Source: Subtercola sp. PAMC28395
Lineage (GTDB): Bacteria > Actinomycetota > Actinomycetes > Actinomycetales > Microbacteriaceae
Direction of reading: 5' to 3'
DNA: 64,000 nt
Assembly (NCBI RefSeq): GCF_018889995.1
Contig: NZ_CP076547.1
Coordinates: 2,232,001 to 2,296,000 of the forward strand
A program made the translations under genes and the position numbers. Under the pieces are notes generated by a model. That model had not been told where the DNA came from and made no database searches. It saw only the letters and a program-made list of their open reading frames with translations. Numbering within the stretch: the stretch's first letter is position 1; each line of letters begins with the position of its first letter. Shown here one piece after another: positions 16,633-26,495 of this stretch.

Positions 16633-17526
16633 TCAGATTGTCCGGGCAGCCAATCCTGCGTTGATCGCCTCGGTCAGTCCGGCGTCGAAGGGCCGAGCCT
16701 CACCGTCGATCTCGCGGATGGGAGCGGCGTTGCGCACGCTCGAGACGAGCCACGAGCTCTCGGCACGCCGAAGATCGGCCGGTGTGAGCATCTCGTAGGC
16801 CGTGCGATATCCATTCACCGCCGCGATCTCGAAGATGCTCTGCTGGGTGGTGCCAGGCAGGATTCCGCTCTCGGTGCGCGGGGTGACGAAGCGGTCGTCG
16901 AGTTTCAGCACAATCGTGGCCGTCGGGCCCTCGAGCAGGTACCCATCACTGCTGACGAAGATGACGTCATCTGCGCCGCGACGCTGTGCTTCACGCGCAG
17001 CGGCCTTGTTGATGGCGTACGACAGCGTCTTGGCGCCCTGGAGAAGCCACGGTGAGGTGCGCTGCACCGAGCTTGAATAGCCCCGGTCGAGCAGAACCAC
17101 GCTGATACCCTCGGTGCGTTCAGCGGTGAAGTCTGGGCTCTGCTGCAGGTAGACCCAGCCGGTAGGGATGCCCGAACCTTCGATTCCGCGCGTGTAGACG
17201 AGTTTCACGAATGCCTCGTCGACTGTCGGACGCGAATCGACGGCGGCGAACACGCCCTTCTTCCACGTCTCGTGCGCGGGAGTAGGCAGGTCGAGCATTC
17301 CTGCTGAACGTGCGAAACGGTGCAGATGGGCATCCAGTGCCTGGGGCATGCCGTTCACGACCGTGATCGTCTCGAAGATTCCGTCGCCCCGGGTCACGCC
17401 CAGATCGAGTGCGCTCACAACGAGGGCGTCTGGATCTGCTGCGTCAAACCTTGACCCAGACTCACCTGACCCCGATCCGAGAGGGTCGCGCAGCACAAGC
17501 AGGGCTGGCGAGAATTCGTTCTGCAT
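16633..17526 (-). CDS. class IV aminotransferase (aminodeoxychorismate lyase-like)
   Basis: 297 aa fold-type IV PLP enzyme: LGVTRGDGIFET near the N-terminus, the PLP lysine in GAKTLSY (about 166), and YLLEGPTATI and GILPGTTQQ, which bind the cofactor phosphate. It resembles PabC (4-amino-4-deoxychorismate lyase, folate pathway) as well as D-amino-acid and branched-chain aminotransferases; PabC is my first choice. The start ATG shares one base with the stop of the upstream DUF3097 gene (TGATG), so the two are coupled. Confidence 0.85.
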   Translation of the reverse strand: MQNEFSPALLVLRDPLGSGSGESGSRFDAADPDALVVSALDLGVTRGDGIFETITVVNGMPQALDAHLHRFARSAGMLDLPTPAHETWKKGVFAAVDSRPTVDEAFVKLVYTRGIEGSGIPTGWVYLQQSPDFTAERTEGISVVLLDRGYSSSVQRTSPWLLQGAKTLSYAINKAAAREAQRRGADDVIFVSSDGYLLEGPTATIVLKLDDRFVTPRTESGILPGTTQQSIFEIAAVNGYRTAYEMLTPADLRRAESSWLVSSVRNAAPIREIDGEARPFDAGLTEAINAGLAARTI

Positions 17527-18410
17527 CAGCGGCCCCCATTCCGGGTCGTGTGCACTGTCGTTGCCTCAACAGGCGCCGTCACGAAGTCGATGAGCTGCTC
17601 CACTCTGCCGAGGAGCTCGGGTTCGAGGTCCGTGTACGTTCGAACCCTACCCAGGATTCGTTGCCAGGCTGCAGCGATGTCGGCTTGCTCGGCATGCGGC
17701 CAGCCGAGTGCTTCGCAGATCCCGTGCTTCCACTCGATCGATCTCGGCACAACGGGCCACGCAGGAAGGCCCAGACGGCCCGGCTTGACCGACTGCCAGA
17801 CATCGACGTAGGGGTGGCCGACGATCAGGACCGACCCCGGCTTCTGGGATCTCATGACAGAGTCGGCGATGCGACTCTCCTTCGAACCGGAGACGAGGTG
17901 GTCGACCAGAACACCGACCCGGCGTTCGGCGGTGGGAGCGAAATCCTTCAACACTTCGTCGAGGTGATCGACTCCTTCGAGATACTCAACGACGACGGCC
18001 TCGGAGCGCAGGTCGTCTCCCCAGACCTTCTCGACCAGTTCGGCATCGTGGCGACCTTCGACGAAGATGCGGCTGGCTCGCGCGACGCGAGCCCGGGCAT
18101 CCGGTGCCTTGATCGACCCTGATGCTGTGCGCGCAGCGCGGGGCTGTGGCGACTGCACCCCGGGGGCGATCAGGATGACCGGGGTGCCCTCGTACAGAAA
18201 ACCGCCGCCGAGCGGGAACATGCGGCGGCGCCCGTGACGGTCTTCGAGTTCGACCATCTTGCCCTCGACGTGCGTCACTGAGCCGCAGAAGTCGCTGGCC
18301 ACGTCTTCGAAGACCAGGCCGGCCTGAGCCTCCTGCGAGGCGACAGGCTTTCGTGCCGGCCGCCGTGAGAAGTCGGCGAGAACGTCTGAACCATATCGAT
18401 CGAATGTCAC
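17526..18410 (-). CDS. DUF3097 family protein
   Basis: 294 aa. The start DRYGSDVL, then VEGKMVELEDRHGRRRMFPLGGGFLYEG and IFVEGRHDAELVEKVWGDDLR, identify the actinobacterial DUF3097 family. VEGRHDAELVEKVWG resembles a Toprim-like acidic motif, so a nucleic-acid-related function is possible but not established. The protein is cytosolic, without membrane segments. GTG 18410 has only a weak ribosome site. It is coupled to the class IV aminotransferase by a 1-bp overlap. Confidence 0.85.
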   Translation of the reverse strand: MTFDRYGSDVLADFSRRPARKPVASQEAQAGLVFEDVASDFCGSVTHVEGKMVELEDRHGRRRMFPLGGGFLYEGTPVILIAPGVQSPQPRAARTASGSIKAPDARARVARASRIFVEGRHDAELVEKVWGDDLRSEAVVVEYLEGVDHLDEVLKDFAPTAERRVGVLVDHLVSGSKESRIADSVMRSQKPGSVLIVGHPYVDVWQSVKPGRLGLPAWPVVPRSIEWKHGICEALGWPHAEQADIAAAWQRILGRVRTYTDLEPELLGRVEQLIDFVTAPVEATTVHTTRNGGR

Positions 18411-18428
18411 CTCGACGACGTTACAGGC

Positions 18429-19298
18429 TCATGCTGTTTCAGCCGCGGCACCTCGCTTGGGGAACCAGGGAATGAGCGCCGATGTGCGTGCCTGGTAGAG
18501 CGCATAGTTTGGGTATTTCGAACTGCTGATCGCCTCGGTGAACCTGGTCGACCCGAGGAACAGCGTGGTGAGGAGCACGGCACCGAGGATGGTCCACTGC
18601 CAGATCGAACCGGCGGCGATGCAACCGAAGAAGAAGACGACCCACCATTGGGACTGTTCGAAGAAGAAATTGGGGTGCCTCGACACACTGAAGAGACCCG
18701 TCGTGAGGAAACCACGGGCCGGAACATTGCCGCTGGCCAGCGTTCTGGCTTTCTCCCGCTGGAACAGCCATTGCTGTTGGTCTGCCACGGTCTCCCCGAC
18801 CAGGCAGCCGAGAAAGGCGACGGTGGCGACCAGGTCGAGCGGGCCGAACTCCGTGCCCCGGTGGGTGAACATCGTGAGCATCGGCAGGGTGATGAGCAGC
18901 AGGATCACGTTCTGGTAGAGCGTGATGAAGAACACGTTGAAGAGCTGGAACCGCCAGGGAGGCATCTGAGAGCGCAGGACCTTCCAGCGATAGTCCTCGC
19001 CTCCGGCGCGATAGCCGCCCTTGCGAGCGAAGTTGAAGGTGAGACGGATGCCCCAGAGAGTGATGAGCGAGGCGACGACTGTGAGCCGGGCATCCGTGAA
19101 CCCTGCGGCGCCGGCGAAGATCCACGCGTAGGCAACAGGCACTACGGACCACAGGCGGTCGACCCACGAATACTCGCGCGTCGCCACCGACAGGATCCAC
19201 ACGACTGCGCAGACTGCTGCGCTCACGATCAGGCACACGCCGAGGGGACCCATGCCCACACAGTACTCGTACAGATCCCTCCGCCAGAACCCCCTCAT
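18429..19298 (-). CDS. DUF1295 membrane protein (steroid 5-alpha-reductase-like)
   Basis: 289 aa with about six to seven hydrophobic helices. The C-terminal signature GLFSVSRHPNFFFEQSQWW and YPNYALYQ is that of DUF1295, related to steroid 5-alpha-reductase C-terminal domains and to isoprenylcysteine methyltransferase folds, which act on lipid-like substrates in the membrane. The substrate is unknown. ATG 19298 is the longest start; ATG 19253 (MGPLGVCL) is an alternative that would begin right at the first helix. It is divergent from garA. Confidence 0.85.
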   Translation of the reverse strand: MRGFWRRDLYEYCVGMGPLGVCLIVSAAVCAVVWILSVATREYSWVDRLWSVVPVAYAWIFAGAAGFTDARLTVVASLITLWGIRLTFNFARKGGYRAGGEDYRWKVLRSQMPPWRFQLFNVFFITLYQNVILLLITLPMLTMFTHRGTEFGPLDLVATVAFLGCLVGETVADQQQWLFQREKARTLASGNVPARGFLTTGLFSVSRHPNFFFEQSQWWVVFFFGCIAAGSIWQWTILGAVLLTTLFLGSTRFTEAISSSKYPNYALYQARTSALIPWFPKRGAAAETA

Positions 19299-19399
19299 CT
19301 GGCCGAAAGGTGCTGCAGAGTTACCGCTGAGTTGCGTGAACGGCTGGATTTTGCCCCAGCGCTATCGGCTACGCTGGGAGGAAGTAAGGAGGTTCGGCT

Positions 19400-19924
19400 A
19401 TGCCCACGGAATTTGGCTTGGATGAGTCCGGTTTAGACCGCGAATCGCGTTCAGAGCGCATAACACGGGGCGCATCAGGTGCGCACGAGACCATTGTCAA
19501 CGACACCACTCTGAACCTCACTGGGGAATTCGCGGCGCAACTCGCAGCGCTCGAAGGCGGCGTTTCTCCCGAGGAACGCGACGCGATAGCCGCACTTCCT
19601 TCTGGCTCGGCGCTGGTGATCGTGCGGAGGGGCCCCAATGCTGGGGCCCGCTTTCTGCTCGACAAGCTCACCACGACGGTCGGCAGGCACCCTGAAGCCG
19701 ACATCTTTCTCGACGATGTGACGGTTTCGCGCCGCCATGCCGAGTTCTCGAGGTCGGGCACCACCTTCGTCGTTCGTGATCTGCGCTCGCTGAACGGCAC
19801 GTACTTCGACGGGGTCAGGGTTGACGACGCGCTGCTGAGCGATGGCTCGGAGATCCAGGTCGGCAAGTTCCGTCTCACGTTCTACCCCTCGCGCCGCGAT
19901 GTCGTGGCACACTCCGCCAGCTAG
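19400..19924 (+). CDS. garA: FHA-domain regulator GarA/OdhI
   Basis: 174 aa. A single FHA domain occupies about residues 70-165, with GRHPEADIFLDD (96-106), SRRHAEF and LNGTYFDG. The N-terminal tail carries ETIVNDTT (30-37), in the place where GarA/OdhI has its kinase-target threonines. In mycobacteria and corynebacteria the unphosphorylated protein inhibits 2-oxoglutarate dehydrogenase, and Ser/Thr kinase phosphorylation switches it off. A PASTA kinase is encoded at 31882-33996. AAGGAGG precedes ATG 19400. It is followed at once by ftsR, as in mycobacteria and corynebacteria. Confidence 0.92.
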   Translation: MPTEFGLDESGLDRESRSERITRGASGAHETIVNDTTLNLTGEFAAQLAALEGGVSPEERDAIAALPSGSALVIVRRGPNAGARFLLDKLTTTVGRHPEADIFLDDVTVSRRHAEFSRSGTTFVVRDLRSLNGTYFDGVRVDDALLSDGSEIQVGKFRLTFYPSRRDVVAHSAS

Positions 19925-20673
19925 TGCCGGCCGCCTCCCGATCGTCGTCAGCGCGATCCACCTCAACAAGTTCGTCTTCAGCCCGGTCGGCGCCGCCCGC
20001 CCGCGGCGCTGGCGCGCTACTGAGCATCGGCCAGGTCCTGTCGATCCTCACTTCAGAGTTTCCCGACGTGACTCCGTCGAAGCTCCGGTTCCTCGAAGAA
20101 CGTGGGCTGGTTACTCCCGCGAGAACACAGTCGGGCTACCGCAAGTTCGCCAAAGCCGACGTTGAGCGCCTGCGACTCATCCTGGCCATGCAGCGTGACT
20201 GTTACCTGCCGCTCAACGTCATCAAGAAGTACCTCGCCGACGTGGATGCCGGTCTGAATCCGGTGATGCCCGGAGCAACGACAGCGACCGTACCATCGAT
20301 GCTCGGTGGTGCCAGGCGATACTCCAGAGACGATCTCGTGAAACAGTCGCACGGCAGTACCGGGCTGTTGAACGATGCCATCAGCGCTTCTCTCCTCCCT
20401 GCAACCGAGACGTATGGCGACGACGCCCTCGCGGTCTTCAAGGCGCTCGTAGAACTGCAGCGTGTCGGCATCGAGCCACGCCATCTCAGGGGCTTCCGTG
20501 CAGCAGCGGATCGCGAAGTCGGGCTCATCGAGAGTGCTCTGGTACCCGTGGCTCGCCGCAACACCGTGTCGAGCCGGGCGCAGGTCGCCGAGCGGGCCAG
20601 TGAGATCTCCCAGCAGCTCGAGCTGGTGCGAACAAGTCTGATTCGTTCGGCACTGGGACGACTTGCGCCGTAA
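19924..20673 (+). CDS. ftsR: MerR-family cell-division regulator FtsR
   Basis: 249 aa. After a Ser-rich leader (about 1-30) comes a MerR winged helix (LSIGQVLSILTSEFPDVTPSKLRFLEERGL, then SGYRKFAKADVERL), followed by a long helical effector region. The position directly behind garA matches Rv1828 of mycobacteria and FtsR of Corynebacterium glutamicum, an activator of ftsZ. The likely target here is ftsZ at 51152. GTG 19924 overlaps the garA stop by one base; the leader before LSIGQVL is poorly conserved, so the start could be further in. Confidence 0.88.
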   Translation: MPAASRSSSARSTSTSSSSARSAPPARGAGALLSIGQVLSILTSEFPDVTPSKLRFLEERGLVTPARTQSGYRKFAKADVERLRLILAMQRDCYLPLNVIKKYLADVDAGLNPVMPGATTATVPSMLGGARRYSRDDLVKQSHGSTGLLNDAISASLLPATETYGDDALAVFKALVELQRVGIEPRHLRGFRAAADREVGLIESALVPVARRNTVSSRAQVAERASEISQQLELVRTSLIRSALGRLAP

Positions 20674-20856
20674 GCTGGACTGTCACGGCGCGAACAACGC
20701 CGGGTGAAATGCGTGTGAAATGCACGCGGGGGCGCGACACGCCGGGGGAGATCGTCGAATGTCGTTGATCGCTGGCACGCACCTCGCTAGCGTGGCGTAT
20801 GAGTGGAATTTCGGTGTGGTGAACTCGTTGCCGGCCGAATTGAGAAGGGCACAACA

Positions 20857-21402
20857 ATGACTGAGCACGTCCATGGCGAGCAAGCTCGTTTCGACCAGGG
20901 CCTGCTCTTCACCGACGGCCTGCCCGAACTCGACGATGCGGCGGGCTATCGCGGTGCAGTCGCCGCTCGTGCGGCCGGAATCACCTATCGCCAGCTCGAC
21001 TACTGGGCACGCACCAGCCTGGTCGAACCCACAGTGCGTGGAGCCGCTGGGTCTGGTTCGCAGCGACTCTATGGGTTTCGTGACATTCTCGTTCTGAAGC
21101 TGGTGAAGCGCCTTCTCGACACCGGCATCTCACTTCAGCAGATTCGCACGGCTATCGAACAGCTGCGGGAATCCGGCGTCACCGACCTCGCCCAGACCAC
21201 GCTGATGAGCGACGGGGCGAGTGTCTACCTCTGCACGTCGAACGACGAGGTCATCGACCTCGTCAGCCGAGGCCAGGGAGTTTTCGGCATCGCCGTGGGC
21301 AAAGTCCTTCGCGAGGTCGAATCCAGCCTCGTCGAACTCGGTACCGACGTTGCAGACCCGATGGACGAGCTGGCTGCACGTCGCGCTGCTCGGAGCGCGT
21401 AA
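20857..21402 (+). CDS. MerR-family transcriptional regulator (Rv1830-like)
   Basis: 181 aa. RAAGITYRQLDYWARTSLVEPTVR followed by GSQRLYGFRDILVLKLVKRLLDTGISLQQI is a MerR DNA-binding domain. The C-terminal part (STLxx-free, helical) is unlike classical sensor domains. The pair ftsR plus this gene corresponds to Rv1828 and Rv1830 in mycobacteria, but the bifunctional nuclease gene that lies between them there is absent; a 183-bp spacer takes its place. AGAAGGG precedes ATG 20857; the ORF extension to 20803 lacks support. Confidence 0.87.
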   Translation: MTEHVHGEQARFDQGLLFTDGLPELDDAAGYRGAVAARAAGITYRQLDYWARTSLVEPTVRGAAGSGSQRLYGFRDILVLKLVKRLLDTGISLQQIRTAIEQLRESGVTDLAQTTLMSDGASVYLCTSNDEVIDLVSRGQGVFGIAVGKVLREVESSLVELGTDVADPMDELAARRAARSA

Positions 21403-21416
21403 CACCCCTCAAGGGC

Positions 21417-21640
21417 AAGGCTCAGGGTCAAGGCTCAGGGTCCAGGCTCCAGAGCGCGTGACGTATGCCTGACGCTCACTCGTCGGGTTGGGGCGCGGAG
21501 CTGCTTTAGCGACGCCGGTTGCATGTGGGTTCCGCTACGCCCCCGGAGGTTCCGTTACCCCCCCCCCCGGAAATTCCGTTACCCCCCGGAGGTACCGCTA
21601 CGCTACCGCGGAGGTTGCGCTACGTTCCGGTGGAGCTACT
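21417..21640. repeat. two degenerate tandem arrays and a C11 tract in a convergent spacer
   Basis: AAGGCTCAGGGTC occurs at 21417 and 21430, with a decayed third copy. From about 21526 to 21640 there are five to six units of 17-20 bp around GGAGGTTCCGTTACGCC. A homopolymer of 11 C lies at 21558-21568. The array separates the convergent MerR and ParA genes; no other feature is visible between 21403 and 21668. Confidence 0.75.
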
Positions 21641-21668
21641 CAACCGGCTGCGGTCACAGTGGGCTCAG

Positions 21669-22493
21669 TCAGCGCTCTGCGGGTGCCTTCACGGCGTCGG
21701 CGTAGTCGCCCAGGCGGCCGGTGCGCATGACACGCTCGAGCAGCAGGTCGAAGTTGCGGGCCATCTCCTGCGCGCCTTCGCCGGGCCAGACGTGCAGCGG
21801 TTTCGCCGCACCCTGGGCTTGCTGGAGCGAGGTTCGCTCGGGAAGCTGCGGGCTGAGCACGAGCGGGCCGAACATATCGCGAAGTTCTTTGATGCGAAAC
21901 TGGTGCTCCAGTGACTGGGAGCGCACGCGGTTCACGATGATGCCGAGAGGCTGAAGCCGGGGCGAGAGCCCGCGACGGATCTCTTCGATGGCCCGCAGGG
22001 CCCTGTCGGCTGCGGCTACGGAGAAGAGCCCGGGTTCGGTCACGACGGCGACGCGGTCGCTGGCGGCCCACGCGGTTCTGGTGAGTGCGTTCAGAGAGGG
22101 GGCGCAGTCGATGAGTACCAGGTCGTAGTCGTTCTCGACGGTTGCGAGAGCTTCTTCGAGCTTCCAGATGTCACGGATGCTCGGGTGGGGCCCGTCGAAA
22201 TTGAGCGCAGACGGCGATCCGATGAGCACATCGATGGTGCCCCCGCGATCCTTCGTCCACCCGCTGGGCGCGATGGCCGCCCGCACGATCTTCTCCTTGG
22301 GCGAGGCCAGAACGTCGGCCACGTTCAGATGGCCGGCGACGTTGATGTCCATGCCTGTCGAGACGTCGGATTGCGGGTCGAGGTCGACAACGAGGGTGCG
22401 CAGGCCCTTCGCGAAGGCCGCCGAAGCCAAACCGAGGGTAACGGTTGTCTTACCGACACCGCCCTTGAGTGAGCTAACGCTGAGTACATGCAC
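21669..22493 (-). CDS. orphan ParA-family ATPase
   Basis: 274 aa. It has the deviant Walker A KGGVGKTT (10-17), LVVDLDPQSD (Walker A') and VLIDCAPSLN (Walker B), so it is a ParA/Soj-type ATPase. No parB, parS-like array or Smc gene lies nearby, which points to an orphan positioning ATPase, like PldP of Corynebacterium glutamicum, rather than the chromosome-partition ParA. The C-terminus is longer than in MinD and has no amphipathic helix. GTG 22493 has no Shine-Dalgarno sequence; the message may be leaderless. It is divergent from pyc. Confidence 0.85.
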   Translation of the reverse strand: MHVLSVSSLKGGVGKTTVTLGLASAAFAKGLRTLVVDLDPQSDVSTGMDINVAGHLNVADVLASPKEKIVRAAIAPSGWTKDRGGTIDVLIGSPSALNFDGPHPSIRDIWKLEEALATVENDYDLVLIDCAPSLNALTRTAWAASDRVAVVTEPGLFSVAAADRALRAIEEIRRGLSPRLQPLGIIVNRVRSQSLEHQFRIKELRDMFGPLVLSPQLPERTSLQQAQGAAKPLHVWPGEGAQEMARNFDLLLERVMRTGRLGDYADAVKAPAER

Positions 22494-22582
22494 AATCGTC
22501 TACGTTACCTTCACTAGGCTGGGAGAACCTAACCGTCTCCTGTGTGCCGCATGGATGCCACGCAGCTCTGAGGAAGGACTCC

Positions 22583-25500
22583 ATGTTCGCCAAGATTCTG
22601 GTCGCCAACCGTGGTGAAATCGCCATTCGCGCCTTTCGCGCAGCATACGAACTCGGGGCCAAGACCGTTGCGGTCTTCCCCTACGAAGACCGCAATTCGA
22701 TGCACAGACAGAAGGCTGACGAGGCGTACCAGATTGGTGAGATCGGGCATCCGGTTCGTGCCTATCTCGACGTAACCGAGATCATCCGCGTGGCCAAAGA
22801 GAGTGGCGCAGACGCGATCTACCCCGGGTACGGCTTCCTGTCGGAGAACCCGGAGTTGGCTTCGGCAGCCGCGGCGGCCGGAATCACGTTCATCGGGCCG
22901 CCGACGAGCGTTCTCGAGATGGCGGGCAACAAGGTCACTGCGAAAGAACATGCGATCGCGGCCGGCGTGCCGGTGCTGCGCTCCACCCCGGCATCGAAAG
23001 ATGTGGATGAACTGCTCGCCGGTGCCGAGCGAATCGGTTTCCCGCTGTTCGCCAAGGCTGTCGCCGGGGGTGGTGGCCGTGGCATGCGCCGCGTCGAGTC
23101 ACGTGACGACCTTCTCGAGGCGCTGCACGCCGCCATGCGCGAAGCAGACAGCGCATTCGGTGACCCGACGATGTTCCTCGAGCAGGCTGTGCTCCGGCCC
23201 CGGCACATCGAGGTGCAGATCCTCGCCGACACCCACGGAAGCACCCTGCACCTCTTCGAACGCGACTGCTCTGTGCAGCGTCGCAACCAGAAGGTCATCG
23301 AGATCGCGCCGGCCCCGAACATCAGTGACGAGTTGCGCGATGCCCTGCACGCCGACGCGATCAAATTCGCCAAGTCGATCGGCTATATCAACGCGGGCAC
23401 GGTTGAGTTCCTGGTCGACACGGTGGGAGACCGCGCCGGGGAACACGTCTTCATCGAGATGAACCCCCGCATCCAGGTCGAGCACACGGTCACCGAAGAA
23501 GTGACAGACGTCGACCTCGTACAGTCGCAGATGCTGATCGCCTTCGGGGCGTCGCTCGCCGAACTCGGCCTGACGCAGGACACGATCGTGTTGCGCGGTG
23601 CGGCCCTGCAGTGCCGCATCACGACCGAAGACCCGAACGCCGGGTTCCGGCCGGATACGGGAAAGATCACGACCTATCGTTCGCCCGGTGGGGCCGGAGT
23701 GCGGCTCGACGGGGGCACTGTCGCCTCTGGCGCGCAGATCAGCCCGCACTTCGACTCGATGCTGGCCAAGCTCACCTGCCGGGGTCGCGACTTTCCGACG
23801 GCCGTGCGCCGCGCGAAGCGTGCACTGGCCGAGTTCCGCATCCGCGGCGTGTCGACGAACATCCCCTTCCTCCAGGCGGTGCTCGACGACCCGGCCTTCG
23901 TCGCTGGCGATCTCAGCACCTCGTTCATCGACGAACGCCCGCAGCTGTTCTCCACCCATGTGTCGCAAGACCGAGGAACGAAGATCATGAGCTGGCTCGC
24001 CGAGGTGACGGTGAACCAGCCCAACGGCAAACGGGTCGGCACAGTCGAACCGGTGACGAAGCTGCCAGCGATCGACCTGACCGAACCAGCGCCAGACGGC
24101 TCCCGCCAGCGGCTTCTCGAACTCGGCCCGACACTCTTCTCTGCCGAACTCCGGGCCCAGACCGCGCTTGCGGTGACAGAGACCACGTTCCGGGATGCCC
24201 ACCAGTCGCTTCTCGCGACCAGGGTCCGCACCAAGGACCTCCTCGAGGTGGCTCCGTACGTCGCCCGTCTGACCCCGCAACTCCTCTCGGTCGAGGCCTG
24301 GGGAGGGGCCACCTACGACGTCGCCCTGCGCTTCCTCGGCGAAGACCCGTGGGAACGCCTGGCGAGCCTTCGCGAGGCCCTGCCGAACATCAACCTGCAG
24401 ATGCTGCTGCGCGGCCGCAACACGGTCGGATACACGCCCTATCCGACGGAGGTGACCGACGCCTTCGTGCGCGAGGCGGCGTCGACCGGCGTCGACATCT
24501 TCCGGATCTTCGATGCGCTGAACGATGTCAGCCAGATGAGGCCCGCGATCGAGTCGGTGCTGTCGACCGGCACCACCATCGCGGAGGTCGCGGTCTGCTA
24601 CACAGGTGATCTCCTCGACCCGGCAGAGAACCTCTACACCCTCGACTACTACCTCCGTCTGGCTGAGCAGATCGTCGACGCCGGCTGCCACATCCTGGCC
24701 ATCAAAGACATGGCGGGGCTTCTGCGACCATTTGCCGCAGAGAAACTCGTCACCGCGTTCCGTGAGAATTTCGACGTGCCGGTTCACGTCCACACCCACG
24801 ACACCGCGGGCGGGCAACTCGCCACGCTGCTCGCGGCCAGCCGTGCGGGCGCTGATGCGGTCGACGTGGCCAGTGCGCCCATGTCGGGAACAACGAGTCA
24901 GCCCTCTGCGTCTGCTCTGGTGGCCGCCCTCGCGCACACGGAGCGCGACACAGGGATCTCCCTGCAGGCGGTCTCCGACCTCGAACCGTACTGGGAGGCC
25001 GTCCGCGAGCTGTACCGTCCGTTCGAATCCGGCCTGCCGGGGCCGACTGGCCGCGTCTACAAGCACGAGATTCCCGGCGGCCAGCTCTCGAACCTCCGCC
25101 AGCAGGCCAAGGCTCTCGGTCTCGCAGACCACTTCGAACAGATCGAAGACCTCTATGCTGCCGCGAACCAGATCCTCGGCCGTATTCCCAAGGTGACTCC
25201 GTCATCGAAAGTGGTCGGTGACCTCGCCCTCCACCTCGCGGCCGTCGGAGCCGACCCCGTCGATTTCGCCGAGAACCCGGGCAACTACGACATCCCCGAC
25301 TCAGTGATCGGTTTTCTGGCCGGCGAACTCGGTGACCTTCCCGGTGGCTGGCCGGAACCGTTCCGAACCAAGGCGCTCGAGGGCAAGACGGTCAAGATCG
25401 GAGTCGCCGAGGTCAGTGCGGCAGACCACGAATTGCTCGGCGGCACTTCTGCTGAGAGGCGCAGCACCCTCAACCGCCTGCTCTTCCCCGGCCCGACAGC

Positions 25501-25981
25501 CCAGTTCGAACAGATCCGTGAGACCTACGGAGATCTGTCGACCGTCAGCACGGCCGACTACCTCTTCGGCCTGTCTCAGGGTGAGGAGCGCGTGGTCGAG
25601 ATCTCCCGAGGAGTCCGGCTGCACGTCGGGCTGGAAGCCATCGGCGAGGTCGACGACAAGGGCATGCGTTCGGTGATGACAATTCTGAACGGTCAGCTTC
25701 GGCCTGTCTCGGTGCGCGACCTCAGTGTCACGGTCACGGCCACTCAGGCAGAGAAAGCAGACCAGTCGAAGCCGGGCAACGTTGCTGCGCCGTTCTCCGG
25801 GGTCGTCACGCTCAAGGTCGCGGAGGGTACCGCGGTGGCGATCGGAGATGCTGTCGCGACCATCGAGGCCATGAAGATGGAGGCAGCGATCACGTCGCCG
25901 GTTGCGGGTACGGTGCGCCGGCTCGCCATTCCGACGACGCAGCAGGTCGAAGCCGGCGATCTCCTGGTGGTGGTTGAGTGA
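22583..25981 (+). CDS. pyc: pyruvate carboxylase
   Basis: 1132 aa, the usual length of the single-chain enzyme. The biotin carboxylase domain is at about 1-450 ([38 protein letters not shown]). The carboxyltransferase follows at about 525-800 ([12 protein letters not shown]; metal site [10 protein letters not shown]), then the tetramerisation region. The biotinyl domain contains AMKMEA, with K1098 as the biotin site, 35 residues from the end. It replenishes oxaloacetate from pyruvate, bicarbonate and ATP. GAGGAAGGA precedes ATG 22583; the longer frame to 22544 is rejected. The stop overlaps def by 4 bp. Confidence 0.97.
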   Translation: MFAKILVANRGEIAIRAFRAAYELGAKTVAVFPYEDRNSMHRQKADEAYQIGEIGHPVRAYLDVTEIIRVAKESGADAIYPGYGFLSENPELASAAAAAGITFIGPPTSVLEMAGNKVTAKEHAIAAGVPVLRSTPASKDVDELLAGAERIGFPLFAKAVAGGGGRGMRRVESRDDLLEALHAAMREADSAFGDPTMFLEQAVLRPRHIEVQILADTHGSTLHLFERDCSVQRRNQKVIEIAPAPNISDELRDALHADAIKFAKSIGYINAGTVEFLVDTVGDRAGEHVFIEMNPRIQVEHTVTEEVTDVDLVQSQMLIAFGASLAELGLTQDTIVLRGAALQCRITTEDPNAGFRPDTGKITTYRSPGGAGVRLDGGTVASGAQISPHFDSMLAKLTCRGRDFPTAVRRAKRALAEFRIRGVSTNIPFLQAVLDDPAFVAGDLSTSFIDERPQLFSTHVSQDRGTKIMSWLAEVTVNQPNGKRVGTVEPVTKLPAIDLTEPAPDGSRQRLLELGPTLFSAELRAQTALAVTETTFRDAHQSLLATRVRTKDLLEVAPYVARLTPQLLSVEAWGGATYDVALRFLGEDPWERLASLREALPNINLQMLLRGRNTVGYTPYPTEVTDAFVREAASTGVDIFRIFDALNDVSQMRPAIESVLSTGTTIAEVAVCYTGDLLDPAENLYTLDYYLRLAEQIVDAGCHILAIKDMAGLLRPFAAEKLVTAFRENFDVPVHVHTHDTAGGQLATLLAASRAGADAVDVASAPMSGTTSQPSASALVAALAHTERDTGISLQAVSDLEPYWEAVRELYRPFESGLPGPTGRVYKHEIPGGQLSNLRQQAKALGLADHFEQIEDLYAAANQILGRIPKVTPSSKVVGDLALHLAAVGADPVDFAENPGNYDIPDSVIGFLAGELGDLPGGWPEPFRTKALEGKTVKIGVAEVSAADHELLGGTSAERRSTLNRLLFPGPTAQFEQIRETYGDLSTVSTADYLFGLSQGEERVVEISRGVRLHVGLEAIGEVDDKGMRSVMTILNGQLRPVSVRDLSVTVTATQAEKADQSKPGNVAAPFSGVVTLKVAEGTAVAIGDAVATIEAMKMEAAITSPVAGTVRRLAIPTTQQVEAGDLLVVVE

Positions 25982-26469
25982 GCGTGCGAGAGATCCGCAT
26001 CTTCGGTGACCCCGTACTGAAGACGGTCTCCGACGAGATCGGACAGATCGACGACAGGGTACGCGCGCTCGTCGCCGACCTGGTCGACTCCGTGCTCCTG
26101 CCGGGGCGTGCAGGTGTGGCAGCGTCGCAGATCGGTGTGAACCTGCGGGCGTTCAGCTACAACGTCGACGGCGAGGTGGGCTATCTCCTGAATCCGCGGA
26201 TCACCGAGCTTTCGGGTGAGCCGGAGTACATGGACGAGGGCTGCCTCTCGGTGCCCAACCTCTGGTTCAAGACCAAGCGGTATCCCTCAGCAACCGCCGT
26301 CGGCCTCGATCTCGATGGCAACACAGTCGAGATCTCGGGCACGGGAGTGCTGGCCCAGGCCTTGCAGCATGAGGTCGACCACCTCGACGGAATGCTCTAC
26401 CTCGACAGGCTCGAGAAGGAGACCAGGCGCGACGCGATGCGCCAAGTACGCGAGAGTGACTGGTTTTGA
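25978..26469 (+). CDS. def: peptide deformylase
   Basis: 163 aa. The three PDF motifs are present: [11 protein letters not shown] (motif 1), EGCLS with the metal cysteine (motif 2) and QHEVDHLDG with HExxH (motif 3). It removes the formyl group from nascent N-termini. In motif 1 Val replaces the more common Leu (GxGLAAxQ), which is seen in divergent actinobacterial deformylases. GTG 25978 overlaps the pyc stop by 4 bp, an unusual operon partner for this housekeeping enzyme. Confidence 0.94.
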   Translation: MSVREIRIFGDPVLKTVSDEIGQIDDRVRALVADLVDSVLLPGRAGVAASQIGVNLRAFSYNVDGEVGYLLNPRITELSGEPEYMDEGCLSVPNLWFKTKRYPSATAVGLDLDGNTVEISGTGVLAQALQHEVDHLDGMLYLDRLEKETRRDAMRQVRESDWF

Positions 26470-26495
26470 CGCCGAGGCGGCTCAGCGTGACCCGC

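Noticed and set aside
23099..25132. 677-aa open frame on the minus strand
   Set aside because: Antisense shadow of pyc; high GC keeps the complementary frame open, and the translation has no domain.
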